64,000 nt of DNA from Tunturibacter psychrotolerans (GCF_040359615.1 NZ_CP132942.1:2232001-2296000); one strand, 5' to 3'. Shown: positions 42,942 through 52,203, counted from the first letter of the stretch. Numbers and translations are program-made. The notes: a model not told the origin generated them from the sequence alone.

Positions 42942-44825
42942 ATGTCATTTGCAGATTCGATTATTGGCAGGCCCCTCGCAACTAGTGAGGAGCGGGCAGA
43001 GCACATTGGTGTAGCTGCGGGAATTCCTATTTTTGGCCTGGATGGGCTGACGAGCGCGGCGTACGGGCCTGAGGCAGCGATGACGCTGCTGATTCCGTTG
43101 GGGATCGGCGGGGTTGAGTACGGCTGGCGGATTATCGGGGCGATCCTGATTTTGCTGGCGATTGTGTACTTCAGCTATCGACAGACGATTGCGGCGTATC
43201 CGGGTGGCGGCGGAAGCTATACCGTTGCGTCGGAGAACCTGGGGGAGAAACCGGGGCTGCTGGCAGCGGCGGCGCTGATGATCGACTATATTCTGACGGC
43301 AGCGGTGGGGATTTCGGCGGGTGTGACGGCGCTGACGTCGGCGGTGCAGGGTACGCGATTCGCAGGGCTGCAGAGCCATACGCTGCTGATCTGCCTGATT
43401 ATCCTTGTGATTCTCGCGTTGGTGAACATGCGCGGTGTGAAGGATACGGGAACGGCATTCATGCTGCCGACGTTCCTTTTTGTCAGCACGTTGCTGGCGT
43501 TGATTGCGGTTGGGATGTGGAAGACGATTCATGCTGGTGGGCATCCGATGCCGATGGCTCCGATTCCTGCTGCGTTGCCGGCGACGGTTGGGACGCTGGG
43601 GATCTGGATGCTGTTGAAGGCGTTTGCGAGTGGATGCGCGGCGATGACCGGGGTCGAGGCTGTATCGAATGGAGTGATGGCGTTTGGCGAGCCGAGGGTG
43701 CAGCGGGCGCAGCGGACGCTGACGGTGATCATCGGAATTTTGATGGTGCTGTTGTTCGGGATCGCTTACCTGGCGAAGACATACCGGATTATGCCGATGG
43801 ATCCGGATGCGGCACACTTTCAAAGTTTGCTTAGTTTGCTGGTGACTGCTGTCTTCGGGCGCGGATGGTTTTATTATCTGACGTCGGGCAGCGTGTTGGT
43901 GGCTCTGGCGTTGAGCGCAAACACGGCGTTTGCTGACTTTCCACGGCTCACACGCGCGATTGCGCTGCATGACTATCTGCCGCATGTGTTTATTCTGCGC
44001 GGGCGGCGGCTTCTGTACTCGCATGGGATCTATGCTCTGACGGGATTTACTGCAGTGATCCTGATTTTGTTTGGGGGCGTGACCGACCGCTTGATTCCGC
44101 TGTATGCGATTGGAGCGTTTCTTGCTTTTACGCTCTCGCAGGCCGGAATGGTGGTGCACTGGAAGAGGGGCGAGGCTCATCCGGGACGCGGCTGGCATAT
44201 GTTTGTGAACGGTGTCGGTGCCGTGGCGACAGGGATTACGACACTTGTTGTGCTCGTTGCAAAGTTCCGCGCAGGGGCTTGGGTGACGGCGCTACTGGTA
44301 CCCGTTCTGATCGGGGTTATGTGGGTGGTGAAGCGGCATTACTCGCGGGTGAAGCGTGAGATGGCGGACCTGGCACCGTTGAACCTGGTGAATCTGCAAG
44401 AGCCGTTGGTGGTGATTCCGATGGCTCGGTGGGACCGGATCACGGAGAAGGCGATGCGGTTTGGGTTGTTGCTTTCGAAGGAGATCAAGGTGGTGCATAT
44501 CCACTCGGATGATGAGGAGTGCAGCCTGGAGGACATCTGGGAAGATCTCGTGATGGCGCCGATCAAGAAGGAGGGGCTGCAGGAGCCCGAGTTGGTGACG
44601 ATTCCTTCGAACTATCGGTTCGTTGTTACTCCGCTGATGGATTACATTTTGGAGCTTGAGGAGAAGAATCCTGGGCGTAAGGTGGCGGTGCTGCTGCCGG
44701 AGCTGGTGGTGCGGCATTGGTGGGAGAATGCGCTGCATAATCAGCGGGTGCAGTTGTTGAAATTGCTGCTGCTGGTGAAGGGAAATCAGAGGATTGTGGT
44801 GGTTAATATTCCCTGGTACCTGTGA
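42942..44825 (+). CDS. KimA-like APC superfamily permease (probable potassium importer)
   Basis: A 627-residue membrane protein with about twelve helices and a soluble C-terminal domain of ~150 residues. GLDGLTSAAYGPEAAM and YFSYRQTIAAYPGGGGSYTV, SENLGEKPGL are motifs of KimA/YdaO, the K+/H+ symporter of Bacillus. C-di-AMP-controlled riboswitches precede kimA in some Firmicutes, but none is visible in the 150-base leader here. The C-terminal segment resembles a regulatory domain (KEIKVVHIHSDDEECS). Amino-acid transport is the alternative. Confidence 0.8.
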   Translation: MSFADSIIGRPLATSEERAEHIGVAAGIPIFGLDGLTSAAYGPEAAMTLLIPLGIGGVEYGWRIIGAILILLAIVYFSYRQTIAAYPGGGGSYTVASENLGEKPGLLAAAALMIDYILTAAVGISAGVTALTSAVQGTRFAGLQSHTLLICLIILVILALVNMRGVKDTGTAFMLPTFLFVSTLLALIAVGMWKTIHAGGHPMPMAPIPAALPATVGTLGIWMLLKAFASGCAAMTGVEAVSNGVMAFGEPRVQRAQRTLTVIIGILMVLLFGIAYLAKTYRIMPMDPDAAHFQSLLSLLVTAVFGRGWFYYLTSGSVLVALALSANTAFADFPRLTRAIALHDYLPHVFILRGRRLLYSHGIYALTGFTAVILILFGGVTDRLIPLYAIGAFLAFTLSQAGMVVHWKRGEAHPGRGWHMFVNGVGAVATGITTLVVLVAKFRAGAWVTALLVPVLIGVMWVVKRHYSRVKREMADLAPLNLVNLQEPLVVIPMARWDRITEKAMRFGLLLSKEIKVVHIHSDDEECSLEDIWEDLVMAPIKKEGLQEPELVTIPSNYRFVVTPLMDYILELEEKNPGRKVAVLLPELVVRHWWENALHNQRVQLLKLLLLVKGNQRIVVVNIPWYL

Positions 44826-44869
44826 CGCCGTTTTTGCTGGGTGTTTTGAGAAAAACGGCTGTTTTGGCG

Positions 44870-44918
44870 TGGTGTTTTGATGGTGAATTTGTGGTGAGAT
44901 GCGTGGTGAAACGTGGTG
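44870..44918 (+). repeat. Five TGGTG repeats spaced about 11 bp apart
   Basis: TGGTG begins at 44870, 44881, 44892, 44904 and 44914, so spacing is 10-12 bases, near one helical turn. The surrounding sequence is T/G-rich. No gene overlaps it. It resembles an array of protein-binding half-sites, but no binder is known. Confidence 0.6.
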
Positions 44919-44986
44919 TTTCGCCGCGTGTTTTTCCTCGACGGAAAATGCGCCAACTTTTTGGGATTTATTTTTGAGCTGTGCTG

Positions 44987-45013
44987 GCCGCCTCTTGCGA
45001 GGCGGCTTTGTTT
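44987..45013 (+). terminator. Terminator between the permease and cysteine desulfurase genes
   Basis: GCCGCCTC pairs with GAGGCGGC around a TTGC loop, then TTTGTTT. It lies 160 bases after the permease stop and just before the desulfurase stop on the other strand. Confidence 0.75.
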
Positions 45014-45019
45014 GCTCGA

Positions 45020-46222
45020 TTAGGCGGGAATGAGGGTGGTTTTGTTCCAGGTGGGGCTCAGGTCGCGGAGCCGGGCTACGGCGGCAGGGATGAGGGCGAG
45101 GGCTTCGTCGATCTCTTGGGCGGTGGTGAGGCGGGAGAGAGAGAAGCGGATGCTGGCGCGGGCGCGAGCGGGAGAGAGGCCCATCGCGGTGAGGACGTGG
45201 GAGGGCTCAGTGGCGCCGGACTGGCAGGCAGAACCTCCGCTGACCGAGAGTCCCTTGAGGTCGAGGGCGATGACGAGAGCTTCGGCTTCGACGTGATCGA
45301 AGTAGAGGCTGGAGGTGTTGGAGACGCGAGGGGCGCCTTCGCCGTTGACTCCGCGCTCCTCTACTTGAGAGAGGATGCCTTGCTCGAGGCGGTCGCGAAG
45401 GGCGGTGAGGTGGGTGGGGCCGTCGATGGGGCTGTCTTCGGCGAGCCAGATGTTGGCTAGTTCGGCGGCTTTGCCGAGGCCGACTATGCCGGCTACGTTT
45501 TCGGTTCCGGCCCGGCGTTGGCGCTCGTGGCTGCCGCCGTAGAGCATCGGGGCGAGGCGGACGTTGCGGCGAACGAAGAGGGCGCCGATGCCCTTGGGGG
45601 CGTAGATCTTGTGGCCGGAGATGGTTAGGAGGTCGACGTCCTTGAGCGCGCCCTTGGGGCTGAGGTCGAGTGGGAGCCGGCCTACGACCTGAACGGCGTC
45701 GGTGTGGAAGAGCGCGCCGGATGCATGGGCGATGGCGGCTAGCGCGGCGATGGGCTGGATGACGCCGGTCTCGTTGTTGGCGAACATGACGCTGACGAGC
45801 TTTGTCTCGGGGCGGATGGCTGCGAGCAGAGCGGTGGGCTCGATGACACCTTGTGGGGTGCTGGGGAGAATGGTTACTTCTATCTTCTTTTTGGCGAGGG
45901 CCGCGGCGGCGCGGAGGATAGCGTCGTGTTCGATGCTGGTGGTGATGAAGTGAGCCGGTGCGGCAGCATTCTCGAGTGTGCCGAAGAGGGCGAGGTTATC
46001 GCTCTCGGTGCCGCCGGAGGTGAAGACGATCTCGGAGGTGCGGCAGTGGAGCAGATGAGCGATCTGGTCGCGGGCGTGGTCGACAGCGGCGCGTGCGAAC
46101 TGGCCCTGTTGATGGATGGAGCTGGCGTTGCCGTAGTGCTCCAGGAAGAAGGGACGCATGGCTTCAAAGACTTCGGGCAGGAGAGGCGTGGTCGCGTTCG
46201 CGTCCATGTAGATTCGGCGCAT
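45020..46222 (-). CDS. Cysteine desulfurase (NifS/IscS-type)
   Basis: 400 residues. The enzyme is PLP-dependent and converts cysteine to alanine with a persulfide on its active-site Cys. Seen are the N-terminal MDANATTPL, the PLP Lys in SGHKIYAPKGIGA near residue 205, and the catalytic Cys in SGGSACQSG near 325. The start is the ATG at 46220-46222; an open frame continues upstream to 46762 but would run antisense to the SnoaL-like gene and is not real. It may supply sulfur for MnmA and Fe-S clusters; no IscU/IscA gene is adjacent. Confidence 0.92.
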   Translation of the reverse strand: MRRIYMDANATTPLLPEVFEAMRPFFLEHYGNASSIHQQGQFARAAVDHARDQIAHLLHCRTSEIVFTSGGTESDNLALFGTLENAAAPAHFITTSIEHDAILRAAAALAKKKIEVTILPSTPQGVIEPTALLAAIRPETKLVSVMFANNETGVIQPIAALAAIAHASGALFHTDAVQVVGRLPLDLSPKGALKDVDLLTISGHKIYAPKGIGALFVRRNVRLAPMLYGGSHERQRRAGTENVAGIVGLGKAAELANIWLAEDSPIDGPTHLTALRDRLEQGILSQVEERGVNGEGAPRVSNTSSLYFDHVEAEALVIALDLKGLSVSGGSACQSGATEPSHVLTAMGLSPARARASIRFSLSRLTTAQEIDEALALIPAAVARLRDLSPTWNKTTLIPA

Positions 46223-46438
46223 GTCTTCTATTTTACTGTGAGGTACTCCGGGTCTCGTTTTGCGACCGATAAATCGAGCGCAGGGCAGTATGATGACCCA
46301 TCGGTTCCACGCTAGCGACTCAACAGATGACTTAGAAGGTTGGCACATGCCATACGGAGCGGCACGCGTGTGCGATCGCTCTGGCGAGGTACGTTTTTCG
46401 ATGGATTCAACTGACCACAACGTTCCGAGGAGATCTAA

Positions 46439-46957
46439 ATGAAGATTGCAGTCTTGATGTTGCTTTCGTGTTTGATGTTCGGCGTGAATAGGGACTGTCT
46501 TGCAGTTGACTCGGACAAGTCGGCTGAGAACGCGGCTTTGATTCGCGCGCACCATGATTCTATGAATCGCGGCGATTGGAAGAATGCGTCGACCTATTAC
46601 GCCGAGGATACGAAGAACTTTGGAACGCCGGGTGGACGTCAGCGCCTGCAAATGGTTTATGAAGACATCTGGACGACGTTCCCTGATTTTCGTCTCGACA
46701 TCATTGATTTGATTGCGAAGGACGATGTGGTCGTTGTTCGTTGCCGCGAGAGCGGCACTCACCTTGGCGTTCAGAAGCGATCAGTGAACGGCGGCTTATT
46801 GATTGGAGTGCCTCCTACCCATAAACACTTCGAGGTCGAGGTGATGCATTGGTACAAGATGCGCGATGGCAAGATCGTCGATCATTACGGCGCTCGGGAT
46901 GACGTTGGCATGATGGAGCAGCTTGGGCTATTGGCTGCGCCACAGCTTAAACCTTAG
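46439..46957 (+). CDS. Exported SnoaL-like/NTF2-fold protein (ester cyclase type)
   Basis: 172 residues with a signal peptide (IAVLMLLSCLMFGVNRDCLA). The mature domain has the SnoaL-type pattern: NRGDWKNASTYYAEDTKNFG, VYEDIWTTFPDFRLDII and the C-terminal KMRDGKIVDHYGARDD. The family includes polyketide cyclases and many uncharacterised proteins. GAGGAG lies just upstream of the ATG. The last 11 bases overlap the convergent cupin gene. Confidence 0.8.
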   Translation: MKIAVLMLLSCLMFGVNRDCLAVDSDKSAENAALIRAHHDSMNRGDWKNASTYYAEDTKNFGTPGGRQRLQMVYEDIWTTFPDFRLDIIDLIAKDDVVVVRCRESGTHLGVQKRSVNGGLLIGVPPTHKHFEVEVMHWYKMRDGKIVDHYGARDDVGMMEQLGLLAAPQLKP

Positions 46958-47297
46958 GTGAGGGAAGCGTTTCGGTCTGCGCGTTAGCGCGTTCGAAGGT
47001 GAGATTGACTGAACGATTGCCGACTGGTCTGGTGCGGTGACGGACGCCGCGCTTGACGGTGATCATGTGGCCCGGCAAGAGCTCGACAGTTTGGTCGTCG
47101 AAATCAATGAAGAGGCCACCTTCCAGCGCGAGAAAACTCTCGTCAGAGTCGGGATGGCAGTGCCAGTGATAGGACTCGGTCATGACGCTTATACGGACTT
47201 CATGATCGTTGACGCTGGCGATGGAATGGTTGTTGTAGCCGGCTGCTGTTGCTGATTCGGCCGAAAGGCTTATGACTTCGAAGGAAGGATTTTGCAT
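46947..47297 (-). CDS. Cupin-domain protein
   Basis: 116 residues in one cupin barrel. Motif 1 is YHWHCHPDSDESFLALEGG near residues 43-61, with His, His and Glu positions of a metal-binding site; motif 2 is PGHMITVKRGVRHRT near 75-89. The ligand is not readable. Convergent with the SnoaL-like gene and divergent from the DinB gene. Confidence 0.8.
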   Translation of the reverse strand: MQNPSFEVISLSAESATAAGYNNHSIASVNDHEVRISVMTESYHWHCHPDSDESFLALEGGLFIDFDDQTVELLPGHMITVKRGVRHRTRPVGNRSVNLTFERANAQTETLPSPKV

Positions 47298-47390
47298 GTA
47301 TTACTCCATGCTATTGTTTTGCGATTGTACCGCGCTGCGGATGGCGCTCGCGCCTTGCATGGAGTGGATCTATTGAGTAGTAATAGCGAT

Positions 47391-47933
47391 ATGAACAAGC
47401 AAGAAAGACGGTTGGTGATGGACGAGTTAGCCTCGAGTGAAGCGAGGCTGCTGGAGTTGGTGCGTGGATTGTCCGAGGAGCAGTGGAGCTTTCGCGAGAC
47501 GCCGGAGCGATGGTCGATTGCAGATAACATCGAGCACCTGGTTGTGTTTGAAGGATTCATTCGGTCGGCGATTGCAAAGACTCTGGAAGGGGCGGCGGAG
47601 CCCGAGAAGAAGGCGGAGGTTGGTGCGAAGGAGCCGTTCGTTCTCGGGATCGCGAGTGGACGGAGAAACAAACTGATTGCTCGGGAAGGGGTTCGTCCGA
47701 CGGGGAGATGGCCGGATCGGAATGAGTTAGTTTCTGAGTTACAAAAGACAAGGGCGGTTACAGTTGCATTCGTTGCGCAGACGGAGGCGAAACTGCGCGA
47801 TCATTTTTTTCCCCATATTTCGTTAGGGGATCTGGACTGTTATCAGTGGTTGGTGGTGTTGGGACAACATAGCACTCGGCATACGTTTCAGATTGAGGAG
47901 ATCAAGGCTGACCCGGCGTTTCCTGCTTCGTAG
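47391..47933 (+). CDS. DinB-fold protein (cytosolic)
   Basis: About 180 residues. The DinB/YfiT four-helix fold is shown by ERWSIADNIEHLVVFEGFI with a His for metal binding, and the C-terminal LGQHSTRHTFQIEEI with further His residues. The superfamily includes bacillithiol S-transferases, which may be relevant because bshC is in this window. I took the ATG at 47391 as start; 33 codons upstream overlap the cupin promoter region. Confidence 0.75.
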   Translation: MNKQERRLVMDELASSEARLLELVRGLSEEQWSFRETPERWSIADNIEHLVVFEGFIRSAIAKTLEGAAEPEKKAEVGAKEPFVLGIASGRRNKLIAREGVRPTGRWPDRNELVSELQKTRAVTVAFVAQTEAKLRDHFFPHISLGDLDCYQWLVVLGQHSTRHTFQIEEIKADPAFPAS

Positions 47934-48048
47934 AGTCAATGGCTGCGTGTGTGAACTACTTGTGACATAAGTGCGATTGAAACCTGATAGGCTTAGCGCG
48001 GCTCTGCGCTCTGGCGCGGGGATTCTATGAAATTTTTGGAGAGATGAC

Positions 48049-48630
48049 ATGATGAAGCGGATGGTTGTGGCGTTGGCGCTGGCTTGTTGTTGCGCGACAG
48101 GGATGCAGGCGCAGGATGCGAAGGGGCCGAAGATCGCTCCAGGGACGATGATTGCGCCGGCGAAGAGCTTCGATGGGATGCTGAGTGATTTTGAGGGCGA
48201 AATGGTGCCGCTGGCCGAGGCGATGCCGGCTGAGAAGTACGACTTTGCACCGAGTGCTGCGATCTTTGTGCCGGGGCAGGGAAGCGAATATGCAACGGTG
48301 AGCACGTTTCGCAAGATGGTGCTGCATATTGCATCGGCGAACTACTACTATGCCAGCAAAGTGGGCGCGATGAAGCCGGATGTGGATGTGAAGGCGCTGG
48401 CGAATATCAAGGACAAGGACGCGGCGGTTGCGGCGCTGAAAGCTTCCTTCGTGTTTGCACATAAGGCGTTTGCGACGCTGACTCCGCAGAACGCGTTTGA
48501 GAGTGCGGATGGGACGAATACGCGAGCGAGCCTGGCGGGCGGATTGGTGGCACACGCATCCGACCACTATGGGCAACTGGTGGAGTATCTGCGGATGAAT
48601 GGGATTGTGCCTCCTGCCAGCAGGAAGTAA
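48049..48630 (+). CDS. DinB-fold protein, exported
   Basis: 193 residues. A signal peptide ([18 protein letters not shown]) leads into a DinB-like four-helix domain: [20 protein letters not shown] near 85-105 and [20 protein letters not shown] near 160-180, with His residues in the metal-binding places. The pair with the cytosolic DinB gene 115 bases upstream suggests a duplication followed by divergence in location. GGAG precedes the ATG. Confidence 0.78.
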   Translation: MMKRMVVALALACCCATGMQAQDAKGPKIAPGTMIAPAKSFDGMLSDFEGEMVPLAEAMPAEKYDFAPSAAIFVPGQGSEYATVSTFRKMVLHIASANYYYASKVGAMKPDVDVKALANIKDKDAAVAALKASFVFAHKAFATLTPQNAFESADGTNTRASLAGGLVAHASDHYGQLVEYLRMNGIVPPASRK

Positions 48631-48655
48631 CGGTCTGTTTTTTTATGGAATGATT

Positions 48656-48690
48656 AGAAAGAGCAGCCTTTTCCGGCTGCTCTTTCTTTT
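48656..48690 (+). terminator. Terminator between the exported DinB and YmdB-like genes
   Basis: AGAAAGAGCAGCC pairs with GGCTGCTCTTTCT around a 6-base loop, then TTTT. The T-rich 3' side serves the plus-strand DinB gene best; the YmdB-like gene converges from the other side. Confidence 0.8.
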
Positions 48691-48700
48691 GGGCGACTTG

Positions 48701-49495
48701 CTATTCGCCTAGCATAATGCGCTGGATGCGATGGGCGCGGCCGGTGGCTCCGTCGCAGTTGATGAGGGCGGCGCACATTTTGGGGTTGCCCTTGGCGGGC
48801 TCGAACTTGCCGGGCATTCCTGTGAGGAAGCGGGCTAGGACTAACTCTTTTTCTACGCCGATGACGGAGTCGTAGGGACCGGACATGCCTACGTCGGTTT
48901 GGTAGGCGGTGCCGTTGGGGAGGATGCGCTCGTCGGCGGTGGGGATGTGGGTGTGGGTGCCGAGGAGAGCGGTGACGCGGCCGTCGAGATACCAGCCGAT
49001 GGCTACTTTTTCGGAGGTGGCTTCGCCGTGGAGGTCGAGGAGGATGACCTTAGCGGTGATCTTGCTGAGGAGCTCGTCGGCTTTGCGGAAGGGGTCGTCG
49101 CAGGAGGACATGAAGACGCGGCACTGGAGGTTCATGACGGCGTAGGTCTGGCCGGTGGGGAGTTCGCCCTCGTAGACGCCGAAGCCGGGGGTGCCGACGG
49201 CGTAGTTGGCGGGGCGGAGGACGCGGCGGCCGCGGACGTGGGAGTCGGCGGGGACGGTCATGTATTCGAAGATCTCGCGCTTGTCCCAGATGTGGTTGCC
49301 GGTGGTGATGACGTGGGCGCCGAGATCGAAGAGCTCTTCTGCGATGGAGGGGGTGATGCCGAAGCCGCCGGCGGCGTTTTCTCCGTTGATGACGAGGAGA
49401 TCGACGGCGTTGGTTTCGAGGACGTGGGGGAGGTGTTCGCGGACGATGTGGCGGCCGGCGGAGCCAAAGACGTCGCCGACAAAAAGGATGTTCAC
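48701..49495 (-). CDS. YmdB-family metallophosphoesterase
   Basis: 264 residues. The calcineurin-like fold is visible: VGDVFGSAGRHIV at residues 6-18, NGENAAGGFGI near 38-48, TTGNHIWDKREIF, and ALLGTHTHIPTADERI near 175. YmdB hydrolyses 2',3'-cyclic nucleotides and influences biofilm and sporulation in Bacillus. The start ATG ends the open frame, with a good AT-rich leader. It is divergent from the Rrf2 gene. Confidence 0.88.
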   Translation of the reverse strand: MNILFVGDVFGSAGRHIVREHLPHVLETNAVDLLVINGENAAGGFGITPSIAEELFDLGAHVITTGNHIWDKREIFEYMTVPADSHVRGRRVLRPANYAVGTPGFGVYEGELPTGQTYAVMNLQCRVFMSSCDDPFRKADELLSKITAKVILLDLHGEATSEKVAIGWYLDGRVTALLGTHTHIPTADERILPNGTAYQTDVGMSGPYDSVIGVEKELVLARFLTGMPGKFEPAKGNPKMCAALINCDGATGRAHRIQRIMLGE

Positions 49496-49585
49496 TGAAG
49501 AAGTTTACATGTTGGGATGGTGGAGAAATGGCTGTGCGGATGAGAGAGTGATTGCATCCTCGGCTGGGTGTGGTAGTTTTTTTGC

Positions 49586-49960
49586 ATGGCACAGAGCGGA
49601 CGGTTTCAGTTGAGCGTGCGAATTTTGGCGGTGCTGGCGAGTGAGCCGGATGCAATGCATACTTCGTCTGCGATTGCGGAGGAGCTGAAGGAGAGCGCCG
49701 TGATGGTGCGGAGGGCTTTTTTGCTGCTGCATAAGGCCGGGCTGATTGAGCAGAAGAAGGGGCCGCATGGTGGCGCGAAGCTGAAGGTTCCGGCGAAGCA
49801 GATCGGGCTCGGCGATGTGTTTGAGGCGTCGGCGGGCGACTGGTTGAGCATTGAGGATAAGGCTGTGAGCGCTTGGATCAAGAAGGTGCGCGGGGATGCA
49901 GTGGCGGCGATGAATGAACACTCGCTGGCTGGTGTGGTGAAACGGTTGAAGAAGAAATAG
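49586..49960 (+). CDS. Rrf2-family transcriptional regulator
   Basis: 124 residues. The winged helix is seen in FQLSVRILAVLASEPDAMHT, SSAIAEELKESAVMVRRAFLLLHKAG, then GPHGGAKLKVPAKQIGLGDVF. The three Cys residues that bind an Fe-S cluster in IscR and NsrR are absent (no Cys in the protein), so the sensing mode must differ. It may be a redox-insensitive or ligand-type Rrf2. It is divergent from the YmdB-like gene. Confidence 0.82.
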   Translation: MAQSGRFQLSVRILAVLASEPDAMHTSSAIAEELKESAVMVRRAFLLLHKAGLIEQKKGPHGGAKLKVPAKQIGLGDVFEASAGDWLSIEDKAVSAWIKKVRGDAVAAMNEHSLAGVVKRLKKK

Positions 49961-50037
49961 ATTTTGCAGATTGGGTTTTGTGGTTGGCCTCGGTGAAAAA
50001 CCGGGGCTTTGCTGCGTTGGGGGAGAAGCTGGTGCGG

Positions 50038-52017
50038 TCAGTATTTTGGCGGGAGGCCGATTGCTTTGATGATGGCGCGATAGCGCTCGTCGGAGTGGAG
50101 GAAGTCGTAGGCCGGATCGTTCTGGATCCAGAGGAGGAAGGGGGCACGTTGTTGTCGCGCCTCCTCCAACGAGGCGAGCGTCTCATCGCGGCGGCCGAGC
50201 TGGGCGTATTGAAGGGCAAACTCCATAGGCGAGACGTATTGTGTTGCAGACTGCTTTTTGAAGTTGGCCAACTGTTGCAGGAGTAGAGCCTGATAGCCGC
50301 CCTTCTCATACGTACGCCGGATGTTCTCGGCCTCCTCTTTATTACCTGTCAACTGCAATGATTTTTCCCACTCCTCTGCCGCCTTCTTCAGGTCACCTTT
50401 CCGTCGGTAGGTGTCGCAGAGCATCCAGTGAAGGCTTAGATCCTGAGGTGTTGCTTCCAATCGTGAATGAATGTCGTCGATGGCAGCGTCGTACAGTCGC
50501 GCGTCTTCGAGGGCCAGAGCCATAGCGAAGGGTCGCTCAAATGGGTCCAGTTCCATGGCTTTTTTTTCCGATTCGATGGCTTCGCTATGGCGGCCAAGTG
50601 CACTCCATACCTTTGCGCGGAAGTGATAGGGCTCGGCAAAGTCGGGATTGAGTTCAATCGCGCGTTCGATCTCCTGCTCTGCCTGCGGCCAATTCCAATT
50701 AAAGAACATGTTCGCGCCAAGTGCGAGGTGCGCCCAGGGAAGCGAGGGATCGAGTGCAACTGCTTTGTTGGCTGCTTCGATTGCCTGCGGAATGGCGACT
50801 CTTGGGTCGAGGTTGTAGAAGGCGCCTTGACCGTAGTAGGTGGCAAGGCCAGCCCAGCCGGGTGCGTAGTCCGGTTGCAGTTCGATGGCTTTTCGGAAGT
50901 ATTTGCCTGCTGCTTCGTTGTCGCCCTGAAACCAGATATAGCGCCCGCGGAGGTAAGCGTCGTGGGCATCAGGATTTACATATCGAGCGGAAGCGGGTTG
51001 AGGAGTGGCGCCGCCGAGCCGTTTTGCGATTGCTTGTGCGGCTTCATTAGGGAGCGTGACGATGTCGTTTGCGTTGCGGTCGTAGCTCTCAGCCCATAGG
51101 TGCGTGTCGGTTGGGGCCTGGATGAGCTGGATGGTCATGTGGACCTTGTCGCCGGAGCGGGAGATGGAGCCCTCGAGGATGCCGTCGACGCCGAGTTCAC
51201 GGGCTATCTCCGGGAGGGGGCGATGGGCTCCCTTGTACTGCATGGCGGAGGTTCGGGAGACGATGCGGAGGGTGGAGTTTTTGGCGAGCATGGTGGTGAG
51301 CTCGTCGGTCATGCCGTCGGCGAAGTAGTTCTGGGCGGGGTCGCCGGAGAGGTTATCGAGAGGGAGGACTGCGAGGGAGGTGATCCTGGGCGCTGTTAGG
51401 TGGTTCCGGTTTCGCAGGGCGCGTGTGCCGAGAGTAACCGCGAGGATGAGAAGGGCGAGACCGGTTAACGCGAAGAGCCAGATGAGAAGACGTGAGCCGC
51501 GGGGTGGTGGCGGGTCGTCTTTGCTGGGAGACATTAACGCTTCAGGCGGGGGGGCTTCATTGCCTAGTGGAGGGTCTTGTATGGCGACTGCGCCGGTTGA
51601 CGGCGGAGGCGGGTTGATGTCACCCACTCTTCGATTTCTGGTGGTCGAGGTTTGGTCGGTGTGTTGCGTGGTCGAGGTGACGGCTTCGTCGGAGGCCTCG
51701 ACGATGGATCCGATGAACCGGTAGCCCTTGCCGGTGACGGTCTGGATAAAACGTGACTGCACGGGATCGTCGTTCAGGACTTCGCGGATTTTGCGGATGG
51801 CGGTGTTGATTCCGTGCTCGGTGTCGACGAAGACTTCGCGGCCCCAGAGATGCTCGGCGATCTCGGTTCTGGTGACGAGATTGCCGTTTCGCGCTGCTAA
51901 AAGGACGAGCAGCTCCAACGGCTTCCGTTCCAGCTTCAGACTGCGCCCGGCCCGGTACAGCTCGAAGCGGTCGCAATCCAGTCGGAAGTCACCGAACTTA
52001 TAGACCGAGACGGTCAC
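50038..52017 (-). CDS. CadC-like membrane-bound transcriptional regulator with TPR domain
   Basis: 659 residues. An OmpR/PhoB-type winged helix (about 1-105: DFRLDCDRFELYRAGRSLKL, then GINTAIRKIREVLNDD, then VTGKGYRFIGSI) is followed by a Pro-rich linker, one membrane helix (about 185-205: LLIWLFALTGLALLILAV), and a periplasmic part. That part begins with a TolB/FlgO-like domain (SLAVLPLDNLSGDPAQNYF) and continues into several TPR units. CadC-type proteins sense periplasmic signals and bind DNA directly. The neighbouring intergenic region has tandem repeats fitting its DNA-binding type. Confidence 0.85.
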   Translation of the reverse strand: MTVSVYKFGDFRLDCDRFELYRAGRSLKLERKPLELLVLLAARNGNLVTRTEIAEHLWGREVFVDTEHGINTAIRKIREVLNDDPVQSRFIQTVTGKGYRFIGSIVEASDEAVTSTTQHTDQTSTTRNRRVGDINPPPPSTGAVAIQDPPLGNEAPPPEALMSPSKDDPPPPRGSRLLIWLFALTGLALLILAVTLGTRALRNRNHLTAPRITSLAVLPLDNLSGDPAQNYFADGMTDELTTMLAKNSTLRIVSRTSAMQYKGAHRPLPEIARELGVDGILEGSISRSGDKVHMTIQLIQAPTDTHLWAESYDRNANDIVTLPNEAAQAIAKRLGGATPQPASARYVNPDAHDAYLRGRYIWFQGDNEAAGKYFRKAIELQPDYAPGWAGLATYYGQGAFYNLDPRVAIPQAIEAANKAVALDPSLPWAHLALGANMFFNWNWPQAEQEIERAIELNPDFAEPYHFRAKVWSALGRHSEAIESEKKAMELDPFERPFAMALALEDARLYDAAIDDIHSRLEATPQDLSLHWMLCDTYRRKGDLKKAAEEWEKSLQLTGNKEEAENIRRTYEKGGYQALLLQQLANFKKQSATQYVSPMEFALQYAQLGRRDETLASLEEARQQRAPFLLWIQNDPAYDFLHSDERYRAIIKAIGLPPKY

Positions 52018-52098
52018 AGGAGCGTACTCCTTTGTGGTGGCAGTATAGCTCCGGCGGATGAAGGGAGGTAGATCCTTTTTGGTTTCATGAAGTTGCCG

Positions 52099-52131
52099 CT
52101 TTACCTCTACTTCACCTCGACTTCACCTTCT
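52099..52131. promoter_or_regulatory. Three direct repeats of 11 bp, pho-box-like operator candidate
   Basis: Read on the minus strand: GGTGAAG-TCGA-GGTGAAG-TAGA-GGTAAAG, i.e. 7-bp repeats with 4-bp spacers, the same architecture as PhoB/OmpR-class sites. It lies 82 bases from the start of the CadC-like regulator and 73 bases from the start of the secreted protein at 52204, between the two divergent genes. Confidence 0.55.
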
Positions 52132-52203
52132 CTGTATTGCGCCTGAATGATTCGCGGAGCATAACTCTCTACGAGCTGGCCAAGCCGGCAAAGGAGAGAT
52201 GAA

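Noticed and set aside
46223..46762. A 180-codon N-terminal extension of cysteine desulfurase
   Set aside because: It would run antisense to the signal peptide and domain of the SnoaL-like gene, and the family start is at 46222.
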